The notes under the pieces: generated by a model | Database searches by the model: none | Told to the model about the DNA's origin: nothing | Seen by the model: the letters and a program-made list of their open reading frames with translations, nothing else | Program-made: the position numbers and the translations under genes | Part shown: positions 53,938-61,395 of the stretch, in pieces | Numbering within the stretch: the first letter of the stretch is position 1 | Layout: each line of letters begins with the position of its first letter | Assembly: GCA_030652255.1 (NCBI GenBank) | Contig: JAUSAZ010000077.1 | Location: forward strand, 1 to 64,000 | DNA length: 64,000 nucleotides | DNA from: Myxococcales bacterium | GTDB taxonomy: Bacteria; Myxococcota_A; Polyangia; Polyangiales; Ga0077539 | Direction of reading: 5' to 3'

Positions 53938-55341
53938 TCAGACCGTCAGCCGGTCGCCCGGGCTGGGGATGATCACCCGCGGGGCCCCGTCGTCGAGGAG
54001 GACGTCCCGCAGGGACGACTGGGCCTTGAGCTCGCCGTGCACCAGGGCGACGGCCTTGAGCGAGCCCCGCTCGCGGCACGCCGTGGCGTAGCGCCGGAGG
54101 TCGTCGCGGTCGGCGTGGGCGCTGAAGCCGTTGAGCACCACCACCTCGGCGCGGCGCTCGCGCTCCACCCCGAAGATGCGAACCTTCGCGCGCCGCTCGA
54201 CCAGCCGTCGCCCGAGCGTGTGCTGCGCCTGGAAGCCGACGATGACCACGGTGTTCTTCTCGTCGCTGATGGTGGTGCGGAGGTGGTGGAGCACCCGGCC
54301 GGCCTCGCACATCCCGCTGGCCGAGATGATCACCGCGGGGTCGGGGCGCTGCGCGAGCTCGCGGCTGGCCTCGACGTCGGCGATGTAGCGCAGCCCGTCG
54401 AACTCGAAGGGCGGGTCCTGCGCGCGCACCATGGCCCGGGCCTCCTCGTCGAAGCACTCGGGGTGCATCTTGAACACCTCGGTGACCTTCGCCGTGAGCG
54501 GCGAGTCGATGAACACCGGGATGGGCGGCAGCGACCCGCTGCGCCGCAGGGCCTTCAGGGCGAAGACCACCTCCTGCGCGCGCTCGAGGGCGAAGGCGGG
54601 GATGATCACCTTGCCGCCGCGGGCGAAGGTGCGCTTGATGGTCTCCGCGAGGTCGTCGTCCATCTTGCTGATGGGGTCGTGCAGCCGGTCGCCGTAGGTG
54701 CTCTCGCTGATGAGGATCTCCGCGCCGGGCACCACCTCCGGGTCGCGCAGGATGGGCATCTGGTTGCGCCCGAGGTCGCCGGTGAACACCAGCCGCCGCG
54801 CCCTGCCGTCTTCGTCGACGTCGAGGGCGGTGATGGCGCTGCCGAGCACGTGGCCGGCGTCGAAGAAGGTCACCCGCACGCCCGGCGCCACCTCGAAGGT
54901 GCGGTGGTACGGCAGCGTCACGAAGCGCTCCAGCGCGGCGACGGCGTCGGCCTCGGTGTAGAGCGGTTCGACGCGATCGGAGTCGAGCTGGCCGCGCTCG
55001 ATCTGCTTGTTGAGGTAGCGCGCGTCGGACTCCTGGATGCTGGCCGCGTCCATGAGCATCGCGGCGCAGAGGTCGCGCGTGGCGTGCGTCGAGTAGATGG
55101 GCCCGTCGTAGCCCTGCTTCACGAGCAGCGGCAGCGCGCCGGAGTGGTCGATGTGCGCGTGCGACAGGATGACGGCGTCGATGTCCTTCACGGGCAGGGG
55201 CAGGTGGCGGTTGCGCTCGGCGCTCTCCCTGCGCCGGCCCTGGAAGAGCCCGCAGTCGAGCAGCAGCAGCGCGTGCGGCGTTCGCACGAGGTGCATCGAA
55301 CCGGTGACCGTCTGGGCCGCGCCGACGAACTCGATCTCCAT
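53938..55341 (-). CDS. metallo-beta-lactamase/beta-CASP RNase (KARL/CPSF-like)
   Basis: A 467-residue beta-CASP nuclease related to the CPSF73/TTHA0252 family that processes RNA. The zinc motif is LSHAHIDHSGALP (about 62-74), followed by DAGHVLGSAI and FTGDLGRNQ, with the beta-CASP motifs (IIPAFALERAQEVV, IISASGMCEAGRVLHHL, NGFSAHADRDDLRRY) in order. No KH domain is present. The ATG at 55341 fits the canonical MEIEFVGAAQTVTGSMHL; a longer start 16 codons upstream is unlikely. It is a cytoplasmic enzyme. It is divergent from rpmG. Confidence 0.92.
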   Translation of the reverse strand: MEIEFVGAAQTVTGSMHLVRTPHALLLLDCGLFQGRRRESAERNRHLPLPVKDIDAVILSHAHIDHSGALPLLVKQGYDGPIYSTHATRDLCAAMLMDAASIQESDARYLNKQIERGQLDSDRVEPLYTEADAVAALERFVTLPYHRTFEVAPGVRVTFFDAGHVLGSAITALDVDEDGRARRLVFTGDLGRNQMPILRDPEVVPGAEILISESTYGDRLHDPISKMDDDLAETIKRTFARGGKVIIPAFALERAQEVVFALKALRRSGSLPPIPVFIDSPLTAKVTEVFKMHPECFDEEARAMVRAQDPPFEFDGLRYIADVEASRELAQRPDPAVIISASGMCEAGRVLHHLRTTISDEKNTVVIVGFQAQHTLGRRLVERRAKVRIFGVERERRAEVVVLNGFSAHADRDDLRRYATACRERGSLKAVALVHGELKAQSSLRDVLLDDGAPRVIIPSPGDRLTV

Positions 55342-55383
55342 GATGACCCGGGAGCCTACTGGAGGAAGGCGCCGCGGCGGGAG

Positions 55384-55411
55384 TTGCAATCGCGTCGGGG
55401 TCGTGTAGGTT
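55384..55411 (+). promoter_or_regulatory. candidate promoter of rpmG
   Basis: TTGCAA (55384-55389), a 16-bp spacer and TAGGTT (55406-55411) lie 55 bp upstream of the rpmG start. A GAGG Shine-Dalgarno (about 55457-55460) precedes the start codon. Confidence 0.45.
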
Positions 55412-55466
55412 CGCGGCCCCTCAGCGCCCGCCAGTGCCGGCGCTCGATTGAACTTCGAGGACTGCG

Positions 55467-55640
55467 ATGCGTGACATGATCCGCCTGGTGTCGTCTGCTG
55501 GTACGGGCTTCACCTACTACACGAACAAGAACAAGCGCACGACGACCAACAAGCTGGAGTTCAAGAAGTACGACCCGGTCGTGCGCAAGCACGTGATGTT
55601 CACCGAGATGAAGATGCCCAACCCCAAGAAGCAGGGCTGA
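55467..55640 (+). CDS. rpmG: 50S ribosomal protein L33
   Basis: A 57-residue bL33. The sequence [20 protein letters not shown] and the following [20 protein letters not shown] are diagnostic. There are no CxxC pairs, so this is the zinc-independent (C-minus) form. The ATG at 55467 gives the normal N-terminus. It is less GC-rich than its neighbours, as expected for a highly expressed, Lys-rich ribosomal protein. It is a lone rpmG, without the tRNA-Trp/secE/nusG neighbours common elsewhere. Confidence 0.96.
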   Translation: MRDMIRLVSSAGTGFTYYTNKNKRTTTNKLEFKKYDPVVRKHVMFTEMKMPNPKKQG

Positions 55641-55676
55641 GCTTCTCCCTCTCGTTGGTCTCCGCGGCGCTCTACC

Positions 55677-56972
55677 TCAGAGCGCCGCCCGTACGCTCTC
55701 CTCCACACCGTCCAGCAGCTGCGTGAGCTCCCCGTCGGGGATGTTCAGGGGCGGCGTCACGTACACCGTGTCGCCCATCGGCCGCAGGTAGATGCCGCGG
55801 GCGCGGGCCTCCTCGAAGACCCGCCATCCGGTGCGGGCGAGGTACCCGTCGCCGCCGAGGTCGAGCGCGCCGATCATGCCGAGGGAGCGGGTGCGCAGCA
55901 CGCCGGGGAGGGCGCCCATGCGGGCGAAGGCCTCGGCGATGCGCGGCGCCTTGCGGGCGACCTGGGCGGGCACGTCCTCGTCGCGGTAGACGCCGAGCGC
56001 GGCGCGGGCGACGGCGGCCCCGAGGGGGTTGCCGCAGTACGTGTGCCCGTAAAAAAAGGCCCGGCTGTCGTCGCCGCGGAAGCCGTCGAAGATGCGCTCG
56101 GTGGTGAGCGTGGCGGCGAAGGGGACGGTGGCGCCGGAGAGGGATTTCGCGAGGCAGAGCAGGTCGGGGGCGACGCCGGCGTGGTCGCAGGCCCAGCGGG
56201 CGCCGGTGCGCCAGAGGCCGGTGAACACCTCGTCGGCGACGAGGAAGGTGTCGGCGGCTCGGGTGAGCTCGCGCACGGCGCGGAGGAATTCCGGCGGGTG
56301 CATCCGCATGCCCGCGGCGCCCTGCACCATGGGCTCGACGACGACGCCCGCGACCTCGTCGCCGTGGGCGCGCAGGAGGCGCCCGATGGTGTCGAGGCAC
56401 TGCTCCCAGGTGGTGCGGTCGTCGGCGAGGGGCAGGCGGATGACCTCGAAGGTCCACGGGGCGTAGACCTGGGTGAAGGTGGAGACGCCGCCGAGGCTGG
56501 TGGCCCCGAGGGTCTCGCCGTGGAAGGCGCGGTCGAGGGCGATGAAGCGTGTGCGCGCGGGGCGGCCGTTCTGGGCCCAGTACTGGCCGCAGAGCTTGAT
56601 GGCGACCTCCACCGCGGTGCTGCCGTTGTCGGAGTAGAACACCCGCGAGAGCCCTTCGGGGGCGATGGCGGAGAGCTCGGCGGCGAGGCGCGCGGCGGGC
56701 TCGTGGGTGATGCCCGCGAGGGCGCAGTGGGCGAGCGAGTCGAGCTGGGTGCGCAGGGCCGCGACGAGGGCCGGGTGGCGGTGCCCGAGCGAGGCGACCC
56801 ACCACGAGGCGTTGGCGTCGAGGTAGCGGCGGCCGTCGGCGTCGGTGAGCCACGCGCCCTCGGCGGCGACCACGACGAGGGGGTCGGTCTCGGCGAGGTA
56901 GCGGTCCATCGGGGTGTACGGGTGCCAGACGTGGCGCTTGTCGAGGGCGACGAGGGCGGCGCGGTCGGTCAT
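55677..56972 (-). CDS. bioA: adenosylmethionine-8-amino-7-oxononanoate aminotransferase
   Basis: A 431-residue PLP enzyme that makes 7,8-diaminopelargonate in biotin synthesis using SAM as amino donor. Family signatures are HVWHPYTPMDRYLAETDPL at the N-terminus, NASWWVASLGHRHP, FYSDNGSTAVEVAIKLCGQY, VADEVFTGLWRTG, and the PLP Lys in LAKSLSGATVP. The ATG at 56972 starts the canonical sequence; the open frame 84 codons upstream crosses an inverted repeat. There is no other bio gene in the window. A promoter with its -10 box 8-14 bases upstream suggests a leaderless message. Confidence 0.9.
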   Translation of the reverse strand: MTDRAALVALDKRHVWHPYTPMDRYLAETDPLVVVAAEGAWLTDADGRRYLDANASWWVASLGHRHPALVAALRTQLDSLAHCALAGITHEPAARLAAELSAIAPEGLSRVFYSDNGSTAVEVAIKLCGQYWAQNGRPARTRFIALDRAFHGETLGATSLGGVSTFTQVYAPWTFEVIRLPLADDRTTWEQCLDTIGRLLRAHGDEVAGVVVEPMVQGAAGMRMHPPEFLRAVRELTRAADTFLVADEVFTGLWRTGARWACDHAGVAPDLLCLAKSLSGATVPFAATLTTERIFDGFRGDDSRAFFYGHTYCGNPLGAAVARAALGVYRDEDVPAQVARKAPRIAEAFARMGALPGVLRTRSLGMIGALDLGGDGYLARTGWRVFEEARARGIYLRPMGDTVYVTPPLNIPDGELTQLLDGVEESVRAAL

Positions 56973-56980
56973 CGACCGAT

Positions 56981-57008
56981 GGAGTAGGCCGCCCGGGGCG
57001 ATGGTCAA
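56981..57008 (-). promoter_or_regulatory. candidate promoter of bioA
   Basis: On the minus strand TTGACC (57008-57003), a 16-bp spacer and TACTCC (56986-56981) precede the ATG at 56972. The predicted transcription start nearly coincides with the start codon. Confidence 0.45.
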
Positions 57009-57059
57009 GTGGGGGGGATGGAGGGCTGGGGGGACGAGTGCGGCGGTGTCAGCGATCGG

Positions 57060-57287
57060 ATCCCCGGTACGAGCGCGGCGTTGTTGGCGACCCGAGCCAG
57101 ACCCCGACCGTGAGGGAGGGCGGTGCACCCGCCCACGCTGTCGGGCGTCGTCCGGAAGGCCGCGTCGGACTCCCCCTGGGGAAGCGTTGCCGGAGTTCCG
57201 CGCTGACAGCGTGGGCGGGTGCACCGCCCTCCCTCACGGTCGGGGTCTGGCTCGGGTCGCCGATAACGCTGCGATCGAACCGGGGAG
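57060..57287. repeat. long inverted repeat between bioA and the gene at 57341
   Basis: Two perfectly matching 57-bp arms (57086-57142 and 57205-57261) flank a 62-bp loop; imperfect pairing continues outward to about 57060 and 57287. The arms contain GCACCCGCCCACGC, a motif also found in the longer repeat at 58.8-59.2 kb. This 368-bp gap between divergent genes (56973-57340) holds the repeat and the bioA promoter and no gene that I trust. Confidence 0.9.
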
Positions 57288-57340
57288 GTGACGGTTGATC
57301 GCCGCTTCCCCGGATCCCTGCGGAGGGCATCATCCCCGCC

Positions 57341-57949
57341 ATGAGCCTCAAGTCCATGAGCGACCACCGCGCGCAGACCCGCCTCCCTCCGCTCACGCTC
57401 ACCGCCCGCCCCGACCAGGCCCGCTTCCACCTCCAGGTCGAGGTCACGACCGACACCGCTGCGGCCGCGGTCCCGCTGCTCCACAACGCCGCCCAGCGCC
57501 TCATCCAGCTTCTCCCGCAGCTCGGCGCCACGCTCGCCCTCACCGGCTTCGAGCTCCCCCGCGAGTCCGGCAAGCTCTCCCACGCGCCGACCCGCCTGCA
57601 TGCGACGCTCACCCTCCCGCTCGCCCCCGACGCCTCCTTCTGGGACCGCGCCCAGCGCCTCGCACAGGTCGACGACCTCCTGCGCGCGCTGGTGTTGGAG
57701 GGCCGCAAGCAGAAGCCCGCGCTCGACGTCCGCCACGACCTGCCCGTCTTCGCGGTCGCCGACCCGGAGGCCCACCGCGACGCCCTCGTGAAGCGCCTCC
57801 ACGACCGCGCACGAAGCCTCGGCGGCGCGGAGCCCGTGCAGCTCAGCGAGCTCCGCTTCGATCAGGCCGTCGCGCAGCACCCGCTCGGCATCGAGGCGGT
57901 CGAGCTCTCGCTCCCGATCGAAGGCAGCGCCGCGCTCACCCTTCGCTGA
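57341..57949 (+). CDS. hypothetical protein (weakly SIMPL/DUF541-like)
   Basis: A 202-residue protein without signal peptide or membrane segment. The alternation of strands and helices (RFHLQVEVTTDTAAAAVPLL, LGATLALTGFELPRE, RLHATLTLPLAPDASFWDR) recalls the SIMPL/DUF541 double-fold, but similarity is too weak for certainty. Its stop and the stop of the convergent lipoprotein gene are 7 bp apart. An internal ATG five codons downstream is an alternative start. No partner can be inferred. Confidence 0.6.
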   Translation: MSLKSMSDHRAQTRLPPLTLTARPDQARFHLQVEVTTDTAAAAVPLLHNAAQRLIQLLPQLGATLALTGFELPRESGKLSHAPTRLHATLTLPLAPDASFWDRAQRLAQVDDLLRALVLEGRKQKPALDVRHDLPVFAVADPEAHRDALVKRLHDRARSLGGAEPVQLSELRFDQAVAQHPLGIEAVELSLPIEGSAALTLR

Positions 57950-57956
57950 TCAGCGC

Positions 57957-58748
57957 TCAGTTGATGTCCGGGAGGTACTGCGCGCAGGCGGGGTTGTCCG
58001 GCGGGCAGAAGTTGAGGTCGTAGATGCGCGTGGGCTCCGGGGCGCCGAGCACGTGGCGGCTGCCGCGGGGCAGCGGCAGGTAGGGGGCGACGCCGCGGGC
58101 GACGCCGGCGGTGAAGAGCATGTCGAGCGGCGCCGACGCGACGGCCATCGCCTCGGGGCTCTGGGCGACGACCACGTAGCCCACCGCGACGATGGGGTCG
58201 GCGCGCACGCCGGGGCGCTCGCCGAAATCGAGCCGGCCGTTGGCGTCGGCGTCCTGCGCCACCACCACGTAGGCGAAGCCCAGGCGCGGCCCGCCGATGC
58301 ACGGGCAGCGCGCCTCGTCGTCGCACGCCCGCGCGCAGAACAGCACCGCGTCGCCCGGCGGGGCGATGGCCGTGAAGGGCACGCGCACCGTCGACGACGA
58401 GCCGGCGAAGGGGATGTCGAGCGCCACCTGCGGGGTCGGGTCGGGGCCGTCATCGGTGATCTGGTTCCAGACCACGGCGAGCCGGCCCGAGGTGACGGAG
58501 AGACCCGCGACCGGGGTGCGCGGCGCGAGGCACAGGTCGCCCTCGCGGCAAGCGCCGGGGAAGGACGCGTCGGTAGGGGTGACGACCGCGGCGTCGGTGG
58601 GCGTGACGACCGCGGCGTCGGCGGGCGTGACGACCGGGGCGTCGGTGGGCGTGACGACCGCGGCGTCGGTGGTGGTGCGCACGGTGGCGCCGCAGCCGGT
58701 GACGAGGAGGCCCGCGAGGAGGAGCGGCGAGAGGTGCACGGCGCGCAT
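57957..58748 (-). CDS. lipoprotein with AVVTPTDA repeats
   Basis: A 263-residue exported lipoprotein. The signal MRAVHLSPLLLAGLLVTGC ends with the lipobox Cys19. It is followed by four to five tandem 8-residue units of the form AAVVTPTD (24-bp DNA repeats at about 58,568-58,675). The body (PVAGLSVTSGRLAVVWNQI, ALDIPFAGSSSTVRVPFTAI) is beta-rich with Cys pairs (CARAC, CPC and CPPDNPAC) and an Asp-rich EF-hand-like segment, AQDADANGRLDFGE. It is probably a surface protein; no homologue is recognised. Confidence 0.65.
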   Translation of the reverse strand: MRAVHLSPLLLAGLLVTGCGATVRTTTDAAVVTPTDAPVVTPADAAVVTPTDAAVVTPTDASFPGACREGDLCLAPRTPVAGLSVTSGRLAVVWNQITDDGPDPTPQVALDIPFAGSSSTVRVPFTAIAPPGDAVLFCARACDDEARCPCIGGPRLGFAYVVVAQDADANGRLDFGERPGVRADPIVAVGYVVVAQSPEAMAVASAPLDMLFTAGVARGVAPYLPLPRGSRHVLGAPEPTRIYDLNFCPPDNPACAQYLPDIN

Positions 58749-58810
58749 GACCCGCCGATGGTTACCCCGAAACGCCCATCGGCGCCGTGTGGTAGTGCCG
58801 CGCCGATGGG

Positions 58811-59248
58811 CGCGCAGAGCACCCGCCCACGCCGACGGTCCCGGCCTAGCCGATCGAGGGGAGCGCTCGCCCAGCGCCCACGCGATGCGCCTCCGCGCTC
58901 GTTGAGGGCGCTGCTGCGGCTGCGTCCGCGGAGAAGAACCGCAAGGGACGCAAGGGTCGCAAGGGGCAAGCAGGAGTTCCGTCGGTCCATCGGGTTTGCG
59001 AGAGGGCCGCAGGAGCGATGCCGGACTCCGACCCGCGGTGATCGGTTGGAGCGGCTCACCCGCCCCACTTCTCTCTCCCTTGCGGCCCTTGCGACCCTTG
59101 CGGTTCTTCTCCGCCGACGCATTCTCCTCCGACGCAGCCGCAGCAGCACCCTCAACGAGGGCGGAGGCGCATCGCGTGGGTGCTGGGCGGGCGCTCCCCT
59201 CGATCCGCGATGCCGGTGCTCGCAGGCGTGGGAGGGCGCTCTGCGCAA
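58811..59248. repeat. large imperfect inverted repeat between divergent genes
   Basis: The left arm of about 160 bp (58,811-58,970) and the right arm of about 175 bp (59,072-59,248) are inverted copies with scattered mismatches and one indel near the inner end (AATGCGTCGGC insertion on the right). The loop is about 100 bp. The arms share runs such as GAGAAGAACCGCAAGGG and CCCACGCGATGCGCCTCCG. Interior direct repeats of CGCAAGGG occur. The 554-bp gap contains this element and nothing else that I recognise. The outer end shares GCACCCGCCCACGC with the repeat at 57.1 kb. Confidence 0.8.
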
Positions 59249-59302
59249 CTCGTCAGCACCCTTGCGACGCGGTAGTAGGTCATCCTCCCCGGAGACCCCC
59301 CA

Positions 59303-59566
59303 ATGGACATCACCAGCAAGCGGCTGCTGTACGTGAAGGGCGCCCTGTTCGTGGCGCTGGGGCTGCTCGCCTCGGCGCTGCTCGTGGCCGAGCACCCGTC
59401 CGTGACCACGGTGGCGCTGCTGGTCATCGCCGTGTGGGCCTTCGCGCGGGCCTACTACTTCGCGTTCTACGTGGTGCAGCACTACGCCGACCCGGCGTTT
59501 CGCTTCGCAGGGCTCTGGGACTTCGCGCGCTATGTGCTGTCGCGAGAGCGCCCGCCGCCGGGGTGA
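59303..59566 (+). CDS. small membrane protein with two transmembrane helices
   Basis: An 87-residue protein. Two hydrophobic segments (YVKGALFVALGLLASALLVAE and VTTVALLVIAVWAFARAYYF) suggest an inner-membrane hairpin with a C-terminal cytoplasmic or periplasmic tail. I recognise no family. The start is the first ATG after the large inverted repeat and gives a normal membrane N-terminus. It is monocistronic. Confidence 0.7.
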   Translation: MDITSKRLLYVKGALFVALGLLASALLVAEHPSVTTVALLVIAVWAFARAYYFAFYVVQHYADPAFRFAGLWDFARYVLSRERPPPG

Positions 59567-59630
59567 GGCCGGGGACTGATGGCCGTGGGTGGGCGCGCTC
59601 CTCCGCTTCGCTCCGGGTGAGGGCGCGCTG

Positions 59631-59652
59631 GGAGGGCGTGGGCGGGTGCTGT
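59631..59652. repeat. isolated end-like fragment of the intergenic repeat family
   Basis: GCGTGGGCGGGTGCT here is the reverse complement of the outer-end motif of the two repeats at 57.1 and 58.8 kb. It lies between the small membrane gene and the MerR-TPR gene and may be a remnant of the same element. Confidence 0.35.
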
Positions 59653-59667
59653 CCGACCCCGCGGCGC

Positions 59668-60669
59668 CTACTCCGATGGGTCGTCGCGCAGGTGCTGCCG
59701 CGCCACGTTGGACCACGGGCCCTGCGGGTCGAGCGCGAGGTAGCGCTGCCAGTGGGCCCGCGCCTGCTCCTTGCGGCCGATCTCGGTGAGGGCCATCGCC
59801 AGGTTGAAGTGCGCCTCCGCGAAGTCCGGCCGCAGCGAGAGCGCCCGCTCGAAGAGCGGCACCGCGTCGTGATGCACCCCCCGCTCGACCAGCAGGTAGG
59901 CCAGGTTGTACGGGGCCTCGGCCTGCGAGGGGTCGGCCGCGATGGCGCGGCGGTACATCGACTCGGCCTCCGCGCGGTCGCCCGCCACCAGCCGCAGGTT
60001 GCCCAGGTTGGTGAGCGCCGTGGCCAGCCGCGGGTCGAGGTCGATGGCCTTGCGGTAGGCCTGCTCGGCGCGGTCGCGGGTGGTCTCCTCCTCGTCGAGG
60101 CGCAGGCCCTCCAGGTAGTGGGCGTAGGCGTCGCGCTGGCGCTTGGAGGGCTGCGGACGCAGCGCGCGCACCACGTCCTCGCGCAGCGAGCTCAGCTCGA
60201 AGTCCAGCAGGCGCTGGCCCGTCACCGGGTCGAAGCGCGCGCCGTCGTGGCGGGCGACGAGCTGGTGACCCTCGGCCCCGAGGCGGGCGTCGGTGACCGG
60301 CCGGGCCATGCCGGGCTCGGTGCTGCGCAGCGACTCCACCGCGCGGCGGATCGCACGGAGCGACACCCCCGCGTCGACCAGGCGTCGGGTGGTGCGCGCG
60401 GCCAGCAGGTCGGCGAAGGTGTACGCGCGGCGGTGGCCCACCCGGGCGCTCGGGGCCACGATGCCCATGCGCTCCCAGCTGGCGAGGCGCCCGCGGCGGA
60501 GCTTCAGGATCTCCGCCACCTCGCGGGCGGAGAAGAGCCGCGCGACGGTGTCGGTGCCGGGCGTCTCGGGGCTCGGCGGGCGGCGCACGGCGTCCTCGAC
60601 GCGACGGCCGCGGCCGAAGTCGACGTGGATCACCTGGCTGGAATTCGTGGGGTCGGGCGGGTCGCTCAC
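59668..60669 (-). CDS. MerR-type HTH protein fused to TPR repeats
   Basis: A 333-residue regulator. Residues about 40-105 form a MerR-type winged helix (RLFSAREVAEILKLRRGRLA, VGHRRAYTFADLLAARTTRR, GVSLRAIRRAVESL). The C-terminal 190 residues contain at least four TPR units (AEQAYRKAIDLDPRLATALT, AESMYRRAIAADPSQAEAPY, AVPLFERALSLRPDFAEAHF). No metal-binding Cys is present in the usual MerR effector position. The GTG at 60669 is the plausible start; the frame is open much further upstream without similarity. It is divergent from coaE. The TPRs probably bind a protein partner that controls DNA binding. Confidence 0.8.
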   Translation of the reverse strand: MSDPPDPTNSSQVIHVDFGRGRRVEDAVRRPPSPETPGTDTVARLFSAREVAEILKLRRGRLASWERMGIVAPSARVGHRRAYTFADLLAARTTRRLVDAGVSLRAIRRAVESLRSTEPGMARPVTDARLGAEGHQLVARHDGARFDPVTGQRLLDFELSSLREDVVRALRPQPSKRQRDAYAHYLEGLRLDEEETTRDRAEQAYRKAIDLDPRLATALTNLGNLRLVAGDRAEAESMYRRAIAADPSQAEAPYNLAYLLVERGVHHDAVPLFERALSLRPDFAEAHFNLAMALTEIGRKEQARAHWQRYLALDPQGPWSNVARQHLRDDPSE

Positions 60670-60744
60670 CGTGGCAGCGGGCACCGTACCGTCGGAGCGC
60701 GCCCGGACGCGAAAATCGCGCGAGTGCGGTAAGAGGTGGGCCCT

Positions 60745-61353
60745 ATGGTGGTCATCGGTCTGACGGGCGGCATCGCGTGTGGGAAGAGCGCCGTGGCGGC
60801 GCTGCTGGCCGAGCGGGGGGTGGCCATCGTCGACGCCGACCAGGGGGCGCGCGAGGTGGTGGCGCCGGGCAGCGACGGGCTCGCGGCGGTGGTCGAGGCC
60901 TTCGGCGAGGGGGTGCTCTCCCCCGACGGGACCCTCGACCGCAAGCGCCTCGGCGAGCGGGTCTTCGGCGACGAGGCGGCGCGGGGGAGGCTCAACGGCA
61001 TCCTGCACCCGCGCATCGCGCAGTGGAGCGCCGAGCGCTTCATGGAGCTCGCCGCGCAGGGGGCCGGGCTGGTGATCTACGAGGCCGCGCTGCTGGTGGA
61101 GAATGGCGCGCACGAGGCGCTGGGCGGGCTCATCGTGGTGACGGCGCGGCCGGAGGTGCAGCGCGCGCGGCTGATGGCGCGGGACGGCATCGACGCCGCG
61201 GCGGCGCAGGCGCGCATCGACGCGCAGTGGCCGCTGGAGAAGAAGGTCGCCGTGGCCACCGAGGTGATCGACAACTCGGGCGACCGTGAGGCGCTCCGGG
61301 CGCAGGTCGAGGCGCTCGCCGCGCGGTTGTGTTCTCGCGCGGGGGTGATCTAG
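60745..61353 (+). CDS. coaE: dephospho-CoA kinase
   Basis: Phosphorylates the 3'-hydroxyl of dephospho-CoA, the last step of coenzyme A synthesis. The 202-residue length is normal. The P-loop is VIGLTGGIACGKSAVAALL (about 3-21), then IVDADQGAREVV, LHPRIAQWSAERF and ALLVENGAHEALGGLIVV, typical of the family. The ATG at 60745 is preferred over a GTG three codons upstream because AAGAGG (60731-60736) lies at Shine-Dalgarno distance. It is followed 42 bp later by the HEAT-repeat gene. Confidence 0.95.
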   Translation: MVVIGLTGGIACGKSAVAALLAERGVAIVDADQGAREVVAPGSDGLAAVVEAFGEGVLSPDGTLDRKRLGERVFGDEAARGRLNGILHPRIAQWSAERFMELAAQGAGLVIYEAALLVENGAHEALGGLIVVTARPEVQRARLMARDGIDAAAAQARIDAQWPLEKKVAVATEVIDNSGDREALRAQVEALAARLCSRAGVI

Positions 61354-61395
61354 AGTCCGCGCGCGAAATCCACGGTTGGAGGGACTGCATCCATC

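Noticed and set aside
57005..58023. Several open frames across the 57.1-kb palindrome
   Set aside because: They read through both repeat arms and are products of palindromic GC-rich DNA.
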